Positions 31,781 through 38,616 of a DNA stretch of 38,616 nucleotides are shown here, in pieces. The translations under genes and the position numbers were made by a program. Position 1 is the stretch's first letter. Each line of letters opens with the position of its first letter. The stretch is from Streptosporangiaceae bacterium. GTDB taxonomy: Bacteria > Actinomycetota > Actinomycetes > Streptosporangiales > Streptosporangiaceae. The stretch spans positions 1 to 38,616 of the forward strand of contig JAFARZ010000300.1 in the NCBI GenBank assembly GCA_019245115.1. Reading direction: 5' to 3'. The notes beneath the pieces are model-generated. The model was not told the DNA's origin, did no database searches, and saw only the letters and a program-made list of their open reading frames with translations.

Positions 31781-32568
31781 CATCCTCCCAGAGCGCAGAT
31801 GCGCCGCGGCCTCGGCCGCTGCTGGCCGCCCGCCAGATCACGGCGGGCTACGGCTCCGTGCCGGTGATCCGGGGTGTCTCGGTGGAGGCGGCGCCGGAAG
31901 AGGTGGCCCTGGTGATCGGGCCCAACGGAGCCGGCAAGAGCACGCTCATCAAGGCGCTGAACGGCGAGCTGAGCCTGATGGCCGGTTCGGTTCAGTTCGC
32001 GGGCGAGGACATCTCCGGGCTGAGCGAGAACCAGCGGGCCGCGCGCGGTCTGGGCTACGTGCCGCAGTCGCGGGATGTGTTCGGCCCGCTGACCGTCACC
32101 GAGAACCTGGAGATGGGCGGCTATGCTCTGCCGCGCCGCGAGGCGCAGGTCCGGGTCGCCGCGATCCTGGACCGATTCCAGCACCTGGCCCGGCTCCGTA
32201 AGCGGGAGGCCCAGACGCTGAGCGGCGGCGAGCGCAAGCTGCTGGCGATCGCCCGCGCGCTGGTGGCCGAGCCGACGGCGCTGATGCTCGACGAGCCCAC
32301 CGCGAACCTGGCCCCGGCGGTCGCGGAGATGGTGCTGGCCGAGGTCATCGGCGGGCTGGCCGGATCCGGCCGGGCCATCTTGCTCATCGAGCAGCGGCTG
32401 GCGCTCGCCCTCGACGTCGCCACCTGGGTCTACGTGCTGGTGGATGGCGAACCGCGATTCTCGGGCCCGGCATCGGCGTTCAAGTCGCTGCCGGACATGG
32501 GCGCGGTGTTCTTCGCCAGCACTCCCGTCGCCTCTGCCCAGACCCGGAAACCGAAGGGAGCTCTATGA
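31777..32568 (+). CDS. livF: ABC importer ATPase, LivF type
   Basis: ATPase of about 263 residues. Walker A is LVIGPNGAGKST, Q-loop YVPQSRDVF, signature TLSGGERKLLAIARAL, Walker B LMLDEPTANLAP and H-loop ILLIEQRL. LivF partners LivG in the nucleotide-binding dimer. TTG 31777 overlaps the livG stop as TTGA, with GGGAGG ten bases upstream; the frame is open further up but belongs to livG there. A short C-terminal tail (VASAQTRKPKGAL) exceeds the usual end. Its stop overlaps the amidohydrolase start (ATGA). Confidence 0.9.
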   Translation: MTSSQSADAPRPRPLLAARQITAGYGSVPVIRGVSVEAAPEEVALVIGPNGAGKSTLIKALNGELSLMAGSVQFAGEDISGLSENQRAARGLGYVPQSRDVFGPLTVTENLEMGGYALPRREAQVRVAAILDRFQHLARLRKREAQTLSGGERKLLAIARALVAEPTALMLDEPTANLAPAVAEMVLAEVIGGLAGSGRAILLIEQRLALALDVATWVYVLVDGEPRFSGPASAFKSLPDMGAVFFASTPVASAQTRKPKGAL

Positions 32569-33617
32569 CAAACCAAGCCGCCGGCGCCGCCCGCGCATAC
32601 CTGCGGATCGCGACGGAGGAGGCGTTCGCGCCACCGGAACTGATCTCGATGTGGCGCGACATGATCGACCACGGGACCTGCGACGATCCGGGCTTCGTCA
32701 GCATGGTTGGGTTCTACACCGCCGCCAGGACCGAGCGGACCAGGTTCGTGTTCGAGCGGCTCCAGGACCTCGGCGACCTGCGGCTCGCCGACATGGACGC
32801 GGCCGGAATCGACCGGCAGATCATCTCCCTCACCGCACCAGGAACCCAGATCCTTGACACCGCTGACGCGGTCACGATGGCCAGGCTCGCCAACGACCAG
32901 CTCGCCGAGGCGTGCCGTGCGCACCCGGACCGGTTCAGCGGCCTGACCGCGATCGCTCCGCAGGATCCCGGTAGCGCGGCCGCCGAGATCGAGCGCGGTC
33001 GGCGCGAGCTCGGTTTCCACGGGGTCATCATCAATGCTCACACGCACGGGGAATACCTGGACGACCCGAAGTTCTGGCCCATCTTCGAGGCCGCGGAGGC
33101 GCTCGACACACCCATCTACCTGCACCCGAGCACACCGTCGCGCAACATGATCGGCCCGCTGCTCGAGGCCGGCCTGGACGGCGCCATCTACGGCTTCGCC
33201 GTGGACACCGGAATGCACGTCCTGCGCATCATCACCGCGGGCGTGTTCGACCGGTTCCCCTCGCTCCGGCTGGTGGTGGGCCACCTGGGAGAAGCGCTGC
33301 CGTTCTGGCTGTACCGGCTCGACTACATGCACGCGGCGACCGTCCGGGCCCGTCGTTATGCGACCATGAAGCCGATCCAGCGCAAGCCCAGCGAGTATCT
33401 GCGCGAGAACGTGTGGATCACCAGCAGCGGTGTCGCCTGGGCTCCGGCGATCATGTTCTGCCGCGAGGTCCTCGGCCCGGACCGCGTGCTGTACGCGATG
33501 GATTACCCGTACCAGTATGTGCCCGATGAGGTCACCGCGCACGAGAACCTGCCGCTCACCGTTGAGGAAAAGGCCGACCTGTTCCAGCGGAACGCCCAGC
33601 GGGTCTTCTGTCTGTAA
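32565..33617 (+). CDS. Amidohydrolase-2 family (ACMSD/resorcylate-decarboxylase-like)
   Basis: A 350-residue predicted cytoplasmic metal-dependent enzyme of the amidohydrolase superfamily, in the branch holding aminocarboxymuconate-semialdehyde and gamma-resorcylate decarboxylases. Likely metal or acid-base residues are Glu18/19 in ATEEAF (replacing the HxH of other branches), the His in VIINAHTHGEYLDD, the His in IYLHPSTPS, VGHLGEALPFWLYRLD and the Asp in YAMDYPYQ. These enzymes usually perform nonoxidative decarboxylation of aromatic acids; hydrolysis is also possible. Translational coupling to the importer suggests it handles the imported compound. Start ATG 32565 overlaps the livF stop. 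Confidence 0.88.
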   Translation: MTNQAAGAARAYLRIATEEAFAPPELISMWRDMIDHGTCDDPGFVSMVGFYTAARTERTRFVFERLQDLGDLRLADMDAAGIDRQIISLTAPGTQILDTADAVTMARLANDQLAEACRAHPDRFSGLTAIAPQDPGSAAAEIERGRRELGFHGVIINAHTHGEYLDDPKFWPIFEAAEALDTPIYLHPSTPSRNMIGPLLEAGLDGAIYGFAVDTGMHVLRIITAGVFDRFPSLRLVVGHLGEALPFWLYRLDYMHAATVRARRYATMKPIQRKPSEYLRENVWITSSGVAWAPAIMFCREVLGPDRVLYAMDYPYQYVPDEVTAHENLPLTVEEKADLFQRNAQRVFCL

Positions 33618-33628
33618 TAACGAACGAT

Positions 33629-33654
33629 CTGGGTGACACGGTCACGGCACCCAG
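33629..33654. terminator. Hairpin between convergent genes
   Basis: CTGGGTG and CACCCAG with a nested GTGAC/GTCAC, 11 bases after the amidohydrolase stop and 17 bases beyond the end of the convergent MFS gene. It may serve both. Confidence 0.5.
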
Positions 33655-33670
33655 CTTCGGGCCGCTCAGC

Positions 33671-35080
33671 TCACCTCCCTGGACCACCCCGGCCCGGAAG
33701 CCGCGTTCCCACGGCGAGAGCGACGATGCTGATCAAGATCGCGAACGAGAACGCCAGCGTGACCGCGTCACGGTGCCCCATGCCGGTCGCGGCGGTGGCC
33801 ACGATCGCTCCGGCCACCCCGGTGCCGAGGGCCTGGCCGAGCATGTCACACAGCTGGAGCCCCGACGTGGCCCGGCCCTCTTCGCCCGCGGCCGCGTGAT
33901 CGAGCGTGGCCACCGACAGCGGCGCGTAGGCCAGGCCCATGCCGGCGCCGGCCACCGCCCAGGCCAGGATGCCCAGTTCGGGCGGCAGCGACGGCCAGAC
34001 GGTGAGGCACATCAGGCCGAGGCCGCCGAGGACGAAGGCCTCTCCGGCGTGGACCAGGCGGCGGGGACCGAGCCGGGCGACAAAGCGCGCCTGCACCCAG
34101 GAGCCCGCCGTCCAGGTCAGCGTCGAGGCCGTGAGGGCCAGGGCGGCCAGCCCGGTCGGGGCGTGGCGCACGGTCGTGATGGCGTACGGCACATAGGCGT
34201 CGCCCGCGAAGAAGCAGCACGTCAGCAGGCCGCGGCTGAGGATCGTCGCCGGCAGCCCGGCTCTCGCGGCCAGGGTTCCGGGCGGCGTGAGCCGACGCAG
34301 CGAGAGGGCCAGGACCGTCCCGCCGACGCTGACGCCCGCTACGGCCGCGGGCAGGTCACCGGAGCTGATCGCGGCCAGGGCCCCGCCGGCCCCGGCCACC
34401 ACGCCGAGCACCGGCAGGTACGGCACCACGATGTCGGCGGGCCGCGCCGGGGCCGGGACGTTCCGCATGGCCAGGACCACGAGCACGCCGGCGATGATCA
34501 CCAGCGGCAGCAGGCCGAGGAACACCCAGCGCCAGCCGACGGCCGTGGCGACCAGGGCGGCGATAGCCGGCCCGGTCAGCCCGGGCACGACCCAGGCCGT
34601 GGACAGGATGGCGAACATGCGAGGCCGGCACCCTTCGGGGTAGGCCCTGGAGATCGCCACGTACGCGACGGCCGGCACCACGCCGGCGCCGAGGCCCTGC
34701 ACCGCCCGTCCGGCTACGAGAACCGGCATGTCGGGTGCTGTCCCGCCCACCACCAGGCCGATGGCGAACAGGGTAAGGCCGCCCAGCATCGGCCCCGCGA
34801 CCGGCACCCGGTCGGCCAGCGTTCCGGCCAGCACGATGCCGATGAGGCTGGACAGCAGGAACGCGCTGAACACCCAGCCGTACAGCCGCAGGTCGCCCAG
34901 GTGGCGGCCGACCACCGGCAGGACGGTCGCGATGGCGAGCGCCTCGAAGGCGACCAGCGTGACGGCTAGGACCAGGCCCACGGTCAGCGGGCGCCGCTCC
35001 GGCGCCCACACCCCTCCCGCCGGCTGCGGCGGCCCCGTCGGCGGCCCGGCCGGGGCGCGCGCAATCTGGTCTGTGCTCAC
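33671..35080 (-). CDS. MFS exporter under SoxR-like promoter
   Basis: A 469-residue inner-membrane transporter of the major facilitator superfamily, drug-exporter type, with about 14 predicted helices. Features are a first helix with FEALAIATVLPVV, motif-A-like LAGTLADRVPVAG after helix 2, VLVAGRAVQGLGAGVVPAVAYV and GWRWVFLGLLPLV. It begins with a Pro/Gly-rich cytoplasmic tail. The start GTG 35080 lies seven bases after a -10 element, so the mRNA is probably leaderless. The promoter carries a SoxR/MerR-like dyad (see that entry), suggesting induction by redox-active or toxic compounds that it exports. No regulator gene of that family is in the window. Confidence 0.9.
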   Translation of the reverse strand: MSTDQIARAPAGPPTGPPQPAGGVWAPERRPLTVGLVLAVTLVAFEALAIATVLPVVGRHLGDLRLYGWVFSAFLLSSLIGIVLAGTLADRVPVAGPMLGGLTLFAIGLVVGGTAPDMPVLVAGRAVQGLGAGVVPAVAYVAISRAYPEGCRPRMFAILSTAWVVPGLTGPAIAALVATAVGWRWVFLGLLPLVIIAGVLVVLAMRNVPAPARPADIVVPYLPVLGVVAGAGGALAAISSGDLPAAVAGVSVGGTVLALSLRRLTPPGTLAARAGLPATILSRGLLTCCFFAGDAYVPYAITTVRHAPTGLAALALTASTLTWTAGSWVQARFVARLGPRRLVHAGEAFVLGGLGLMCLTVWPSLPPELGILAWAVAGAGMGLAYAPLSVATLDHAAAGEEGRATSGLQLCDMLGQALGTGVAGAIVATAATGMGHRDAVTLAFSFAILISIVALAVGTRLPGRGGPGR

Positions 35081-35087
35081 CTGCGTG

Positions 35088-35118
35088 AGGGTAAAACCTC
35101 AAGCACAGTTGACGTCAA
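35088..35118 (-). promoter_or_regulatory. SoxR/MerR-type promoter with 19-bp spacer
   Basis: On the minus strand: TTGACG (35113-35118), a 19-bp spacer, and TACCCT (35088-35093). A dyad ACGTCAA-N6-TTGAGGT spans 35096-35115. Arm sequence, six-base centre, long spacer and following TTTTA match the SoxR box layout (ACCTCAA-N6-TTGAGGT) except one arm base. Confidence 0.7.
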
Positions 35119-35141
35119 GCTGATATCAAGATCACCAGGGC

Positions 35142-35318
35142 TCATGCCTCGGTGCCGTCGCCCATCGTATCCGGGGGTGGTTCGCTGACCTCGCCGTTGG
35201 CCAGCTCGAACCGCCTGCCGCATTCCGGGCACAGCATCGGCAGCGGTGCCGCCAGGCCGAGCGGTCGCCCGGCGGTTTTGAGGTTGGCGCCATCGTAGGG
35301 ACACACCACGAAGTTCAC
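35142..35318 (-). CDS. Small zinc-ribbon-like protein
   Basis: A 58-residue predicted protein with paired metal-binding motifs: VVCPYDGANLKTAGRP early and LCPECGRRFELANGE later, which together look like a small zinc ribbon (one CPxD half and one CPxCG half). The tail is acidic (SEPPPDTMGDGTEA). The start is GTG 35318, or GTG 35321 three bases earlier; neither has a clear ribosome-binding site. GTG 35318 overlaps the stop of an upstream 69-codon frame as GTGA, which supports coupling. It lies about 60 bases before the MFS gene, in the same direction. No function known. Confidence 0.55.
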   Translation of the reverse strand: MNFVVCPYDGANLKTAGRPLGLAAPLPMLCPECGRRFELANGEVSEPPPDTMGDGTEA

Positions 35319-35524
35319 CACCGGAGGATACGCCAGCGTCGCTCAGGAATAAACCGAGTTTCCCGAGTCGTAACGACTGCCACCTTTACCGGGATATGCG
35401 CCATTATGTGCACGGCGGATGCGCTGGACGACGTGGAACAAAAGAGCCTCGTGGAGGACAGGGCGCCGGTTTCCGGCGCCTTTTCTTCCGGATAGCTCTT
35501 TTCTTCCACGAAATGGTCAGTCAT
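35315..35524 (-). CDS. Possible small protein, unknown
   Basis: A 69-codon frame from ATG 35524, beginning MTDHFVEEKSYPEEKAPETG and continuing through a Ser/Thr-rich stretch with one Cys (STRLFCSTSSSASAV) to a basic, Trp-containing end (RRWRILRW). Codon choice is less GC-biased than in neighbouring genes and the ribosome-binding site is poor. In favour: its TGA overlaps the zinc-ribbon GTG as GTGA, and it lies 47 bases after an exporter gene in the same direction. Against: a good terminator runs through it on the opposite strand. It could be a short peptide gene or chance. Confidence 0.3.
   Translation of the reverse strand: MTDHFVEEKSYPEEKAPETGALSSTRLFCSTSSSASAVHIMAHIPVKVAVVTTRETRFIPERRWRILRW
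35462..35487 (+). terminator. Intrinsic terminator (plus strand)
   Basis: GGCGCCGG, TTT loop, CCGGCGCC, then TTTTCTT. This is the most canonical terminator in the window, yet no recognised plus-strand gene precedes it. A 29-codon frame from ATG 35406 runs into it, so a small RNA or leader is possible. Confidence 0.65.
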
Positions 35525-35571
35525 GTGCCTGCTATGTGCCGATACGCGCAATTTACCGCGTCGGCCGGCGC

Positions 35572-37056
35572 CTAGCTGCCGTCCAGGTCGGCGCGCCGGA
35601 CACGGATCATCGTGATCGCGACCACCAGGATGAGTACCGCGGTCCCGGCTGCGACCAGGAAGGCACGGTCGAAACCGGCGGCCAGCGCGTTCTGGTAAGC
35701 CGCCTGCCACGAGGCAGTCCGCGCGGTGCCCAAGTGGCCGCGGCCCCTGTTCGCGACCACTGTCCAGGCCACGGTGCCCAGCACCGCGAGGCCGATGGAT
35801 GCGCCCACCTGCCGGCCGGTGTTCAGCAGGCTGGAGGCCGCCCCGGAGTCCGCCTCGCCGACGCGGGCCAGCGCCACCAGTGACAGCGGGAGGAACAGCA
35901 CGCCCAGCCCGGTGCCGACGATCAGCATGGGCGCGACCAGCCCGGCGTACGTCCCGTGCGGGGTGGTCACCCCAGAAAGCCAGTACAGTCCGCCGGCGAT
36001 GAGAACCGCGCCGGTCACCAGCAGCGGACGCACGCCGACCCGCGGCACGAGCCTGGTGACGACGGCGGTGGTCACCAGCATCACGATGGTGAACGGGAGG
36101 AACGCCACTCCCGCCCGGAGCGCGGAGTAACCCCACACTTCCTGCACGAACAAGGTGAGGAAGAAGAACACGCCGCCGACGACGGCCCCCACCCCCAGCA
36201 TGATGAGGTTCGCTCCGACCCGGTCCCGGTCGCGCAGCAACCGCACCGGCAGCAGCGCGTGCGGGCTGCGCCACGAGAAGACTCCGAACAACGCGAGCAG
36301 TACGACGCTGGCCGCCAGCGCGGCCACGACGTTGGCGTCGCCCCAGTGGGATGTCCCGTCCGGGGTGGTGGCGGCCTGCGACAGGCCGTAGACGAGCGCG
36401 GCCACTCCGCCCGTTCCGGTGACGGCGCCGAGTGCGTCGAACCGGCCCGGCCGGGGCGCTGTCCCCAGCAGCACCGCCCGCGCGGCGAACGCGACGACGA
36501 CACCGAACGGCACGTTGACGAACAGCACCCATCGCCAGGAGGCGTAGGTGACGAGCAGGCCCCCGGCAACCAGCCCGATCGCGCCGCCGATCGCGCTCAT
36601 CGCGGAGTACACGCCCATCGCCCGGTTGCGAGCCGGGCCTTCCGGGAACGTCGTAGCGACCAGGGACAGCGCGGTGGGCGCGACGATCGCGCCGCCGACG
36701 CCCTGCACGGCGCGAGCCGCCAGCAGCCACGTCGCGGAGGTGGCGAGCCCGCCGGCCAGCGAGGCGGCCGAGAACAGCAGCAGGCCAGTGATGAACATCC
36801 GCCGGCGGCCGAACAGATCACCGGCGCGCCCGCCGAGCAGGAGCAGCCCGCCGAGCGTCACGACGTACGCGTTTACCACCCACTCCAGGCCATTGCCGGA
36901 GAACCCGAGCGCCGTCTGGATGTGCGGCAGCGCGACGGTGACGACGGTCGCGTCGAGAACGACCATCAGCTGGGCGGTCGCGATGACGAGCAGCGCCACG
37001 CCGAGGCGGCGCCCCGTGTCCGCCTTGTCAGGCGCGGAAACAATCGTTGTTGTCAT
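35572..37056 (-). CDS. DHA2-type MFS drug exporter (EmrB/QacA-like)
   Basis: A 494-residue inner-membrane proton-coupled exporter with 14 predicted helices. Motifs are LMVVLDATVVTVALPHIQ in helix 1, GGRAGDLFGRRRMFITG (motif A), ARAVQGVGGAIVAPTALSL (motif B region), GLVAGGLLVTYASWRWVLFVN (motif C) and a late SSLLNTGRQVGASIGLAVLG. It is complete, unlike its relative at 24730-26284, which it closely resembles in motif layout. ATG 37056 has GGTGG upstream. It is divergent from the histidine kinase gene, whose start is 167 bases away, so the two-component system may control it. Substrate unknown. Confidence 0.93.
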   Translation of the reverse strand: MTTTIVSAPDKADTGRRLGVALLVIATAQLMVVLDATVVTVALPHIQTALGFSGNGLEWVVNAYVVTLGGLLLLGGRAGDLFGRRRMFITGLLLFSAASLAGGLATSATWLLAARAVQGVGGAIVAPTALSLVATTFPEGPARNRAMGVYSAMSAIGGAIGLVAGGLLVTYASWRWVLFVNVPFGVVVAFAARAVLLGTAPRPGRFDALGAVTGTGGVAALVYGLSQAATTPDGTSHWGDANVVAALAASVVLLALFGVFSWRSPHALLPVRLLRDRDRVGANLIMLGVGAVVGGVFFFLTLFVQEVWGYSALRAGVAFLPFTIVMLVTTAVVTRLVPRVGVRPLLVTGAVLIAGGLYWLSGVTTPHGTYAGLVAPMLIVGTGLGVLFLPLSLVALARVGEADSGAASSLLNTGRQVGASIGLAVLGTVAWTVVANRGRGHLGTARTASWQAAYQNALAAGFDRAFLVAAGTAVLILVVAITMIRVRRADLDGS

Positions 37057-37223
37057 GCCACCGATGCTGCCGGCCGGAAGGCCGGGCGTCGTCGCCCACA
37101 GGAAGTGACTTCTCCCTGGTCAGCACGAAGGCCAGTCGATCGCGGTCTACCACGCAGGGAGTAGCCGGCAATAGGCCCGGCGGGCGGACGCGCGAGCGGA
37201 CAGGGCGCGCGTACGCTCGAAGA

Positions 37224-38057
37224 ATGCTCACCGATCGGACCCGGCGAAGGCTCTATGCCGCCGGATGGCTCAAATCTATGGTCCTGATGGTCGTGATGTT
37301 CCGTATGTGGCAGCAGCACCTCCGCGAGGTAGAGCGGCGAGCGGAAGAGGCGGAGCGGACCAGGGACGAAGCCGCGCGGCGCCGGGCGATGGAGGAACGG
37401 CTGCGCATCGCACGTGAACTGCACGATTCGCTGACGCACAGCATCTCGGTGATCCAGGTTCAGGCCAGTGTGGCGGTGCACCTGGCCCGCAAGCGCGGCG
37501 AGGAGGTCCCGCCCGCGCTGGTGGCGATCCAGGAGGCGGGCGCGGACGCCGTTCGGGAACTGCGGGCGACGCTCGGCGTACTGCGCAGTGAGGAGGACGG
37601 CGACGGCAGCGGGCTGTGCCATCTGGACAGCCTGGTGGCACGCGCACGGGCGGCCGGCCTCCCCGTGACGGTGACCGTTACCGGCGGGGAGCGGCCGCTT
37701 CCGGCCGAAGTGGACCAGGCCGCCTACCGGATCGTGCAGGAAGCGCTCACCAACGTGAGCCGTCACGCCGGTCACGCCAGCGCGTCGGTTCACCTGCACT
37801 ATGCGCCGGAAACCCTCTCGATCCAGGTCGCCGACGACGGCAACGGCAGCGCGGCCAGCAAGAGCGCAGCCAGCAAGAGCGCGGCCAGCAAGAGCGCGGC
37901 CAGCAAGAGCAGTGCCGCCAGGCCGTCAGGTCCCGGGCTGGGCCTCGTCGGCATGCGGGAACGGGTATCCGCGCTCGGCGGCCGGCTCCAGGCAGGCCCG
38001 CAGGACCGCGGCGGTTTCCAGGTGCGCGCCGAACTTCCCGCGCGGGCCCCGTCGTGA
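37224..38057 (+). CDS. NarL-type sensor histidine kinase with ATP-lid repeat
   Basis: A 277-residue kinase. One hydrophobic segment (WLKSMVLMVVMFRMW, about 15-29) anchors it and a charged helix leads to the HisKA_3 motif RIARELHDSLTHSISVIQ with His67. The HATPase domain has N-box IVQEALTNVSRHAGHA, G1 box DDGNG and G2 region GLGLVGMRERV. Between G1 and G2, in the ATP lid, lie four SAASK repeats from a 15-bp tandem repeat. No extracellular sensor domain is present, so the signal is probably intramembrane or from a partner. ATG 37224 is chosen since upstream frame lacks domain features. Its stop overlaps the response regulator GTG (GTGA). Confidence 0.9.
   Translation: MLTDRTRRRLYAAGWLKSMVLMVVMFRMWQQHLREVERRAEEAERTRDEAARRRAMEERLRIARELHDSLTHSISVIQVQASVAVHLARKRGEEVPPALVAIQEAGADAVRELRATLGVLRSEEDGDGSGLCHLDSLVARARAAGLPVTVTVTGGERPLPAEVDQAAYRIVQEALTNVSRHAGHASASVHLHYAPETLSIQVADDGNGSAASKSAASKSAASKSAASKSSAARPSGPGLGLVGMRERVSALGGRLQAGPQDRGGFQVRAELPARAPS
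37848..37907 (+). repeat. Four 15-bp repeats in histidine kinase
   Basis: Units of AGCGCGGCCAGCAAG at 37848, 37863, 37878 and 37893 (one base varies) encode SAASK four times in the ATP-lid region. Confidence 0.95.
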
Positions 38058-38616
38058 TCAGGATCCTGCTGGCCGACGACCAGGTGCTGATCCGCAGCGG
38101 CATCCGGTCGCTGCTCGAGGCGGAAGACGACATCGAGGTGGTCGCCGAGGCCGCCGACGGGCGCCACGCCGTCGCGCTGGCCGCCGAGCACCGCCCGGAC
38201 ATCGCGCTCATGGACATTCAGATGCCGGTGCTCGACGGCCTCGAGGCCACCAGGCAGATCGTCGCGGACTCACGCCTTGACGGCGTTCGCGTCGTGGTCC
38301 TCACCAACTTCGGCCTCGACGAGTACATCTTCCGCGCGCTGCGGGCGGGCGCGAGCGGATTCCTGCTGAAGGACACCCAGCCGGCCGAACTGCTGCAGGC
38401 GCTGCGGGTCGTCATGCGCGGGGACGCACTGCTGTCCCCGGCGGTCACCCGCCGCCTGATCGGCGAGTTCGTCGCCCGGCCGCCGGACGCGGTCGCCGCG
38501 GTCGGGATGGAGACCCTCACCAACCGGGAACGAGAGGTGGTGGCCCTGGTCGCGCACGGTCTGTCCAACGACCAGATCGCCGACGCCATGGTGCTCAGCC
38601 CCGCCACCGCCAAGAC
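38054..38616 (+). CDS. NarL/LuxR-type response regulator (partial)
   Basis: Starts at GTG 38054 overlapping the kinase stop (GTGA) and runs off the window end, giving about 187 residues. The receiver domain shows the acidic pair Asp8-Asp9 in LLADDQ, phosphoacceptor Asp54 in ALMDIQMPVLDG, Thr in VVLTNF and Lys in FLLKD. The LuxR-type helix-turn-helix begins LTNREREVVALVAHGLSNDQIA and is cut near SPATAK. With the kinase it forms a complete two-component pair; the divergent exporter gene is a plausible target. Confidence 0.93.
   Translation, partial: MIRILLADDQVLIRSGIRSLLEAEDDIEVVAEAADGRHAVALAAEHRPDIALMDIQMPVLDGLEATRQIVADSRLDGVRVVVLTNFGLDEYIFRALRAGASGFLLKDTQPAELLQALRVVMRGDALLSPAVTRRLIGEFVARPPDAVAAVGMETLTNREREVVALVAHGLSNDQIADAMVLSPATAK

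Noticed and set aside
35315..36730. 471-residue minus-strand open frame overlapping the exporter
   Set aside because: Mostly an Arg/Gly-rich shadow of the DHA2 exporter in another frame; only its last 69 codons, outside the exporter, were kept as a weak small-gene candidate.
35956..37164. 402-residue plus-strand frame opposite the DHA2 exporter
   Set aside because: Rich in Arg, Gln, His and Gly with no hydrophobic or domain pattern; antisense shadow.

Overview
The window is high-GC DNA (third codon positions mostly G or C) with many GTG starts and four-base stop/start overlaps. Its families are common in soil actinomycetes: DUF222/HNH, ECF41-type sigma, STAND-TPR, kinase-WD40, actinobacterial holin-like proteins and many MFS exporters. 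I infer a filamentous actinobacterium but cannot name the genus. There is no rRNA, tRNA, CRISPR array or intact prophage. One miniature transposable element is present, at 13087-13237.

Layout. 0.1-7.3 kb (+): a GNAT acetyltransferase coupled to an epoxide hydrolase, then two secreted proteins: a multidomain GH54/CBM42 alpha-L-arabinofuranosidase and an EXORDIUM-like protein. 7.3-13.6 kb is mostly minus strand: a STAND ATPase with TPRs, a frameshifted DUF222-HNH gene, a SWIM zinc-finger protein, a repeat-rich intergenic stretch holding the MITE, and a truncated SDR gene. 13.6-15.8 kb: a zinc alcohol dehydrogenase translationally linked to a small anchored protein, with a divergent holin-like protein. 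16.2-20.8 kb (-): a two-gene unit of a Ser/Thr kinase-WD40 protein and a coiled-coil membrane protein of unknown family. 20.9-23.4 kb (+): a small secreted protein, a membrane-anchored HtrA protease with no ordinary start codon, and an aminoglycoside-phosphotransferase-fold kinase. 23.4-26.6 kb (-) is a decaying region: truncated ECF41 sigma factor, cytidylate-kinase-like protein, MFS exporter broken by a 22-bp tandem duplication, and an alpha/beta-hydrolase remnant. 26.9-33.6 kb (+): an intact catabolic/uptake module of IclR regulator, LivK/H/M/G/F-type ABC importer and an amidohydrolase of the ACMSD/resorcylate-decarboxylase type, with all junctions tightly spaced or overlapping. 33.7-37.1 kb (-): two MFS exporters around two tiny candidate genes; the first exporter has a SoxR/MerR-type promoter. 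37.2-38.6 kb (+): a NarL-type histidine kinase and its response regulator, cut by the window edge.

Two themes stand out. First, short tandem duplications (7-32 bp units) occur at about a dozen places. In genes the units are almost always multiples of three; the one exception breaks its gene. At two gene junctions the duplication has copied the ribosome-binding/start region itself (livM-livG and upstream of the alcohol dehydrogenase). Second, regulation can be read from sequence in two places: a SoxR-like box inside a 19-bp promoter spacer with an apparently leaderless start, and repeated IclR-type sites around the ABC module. The best candidate for an undescribed system is the kinase-WD40/coiled-coil membrane pair.
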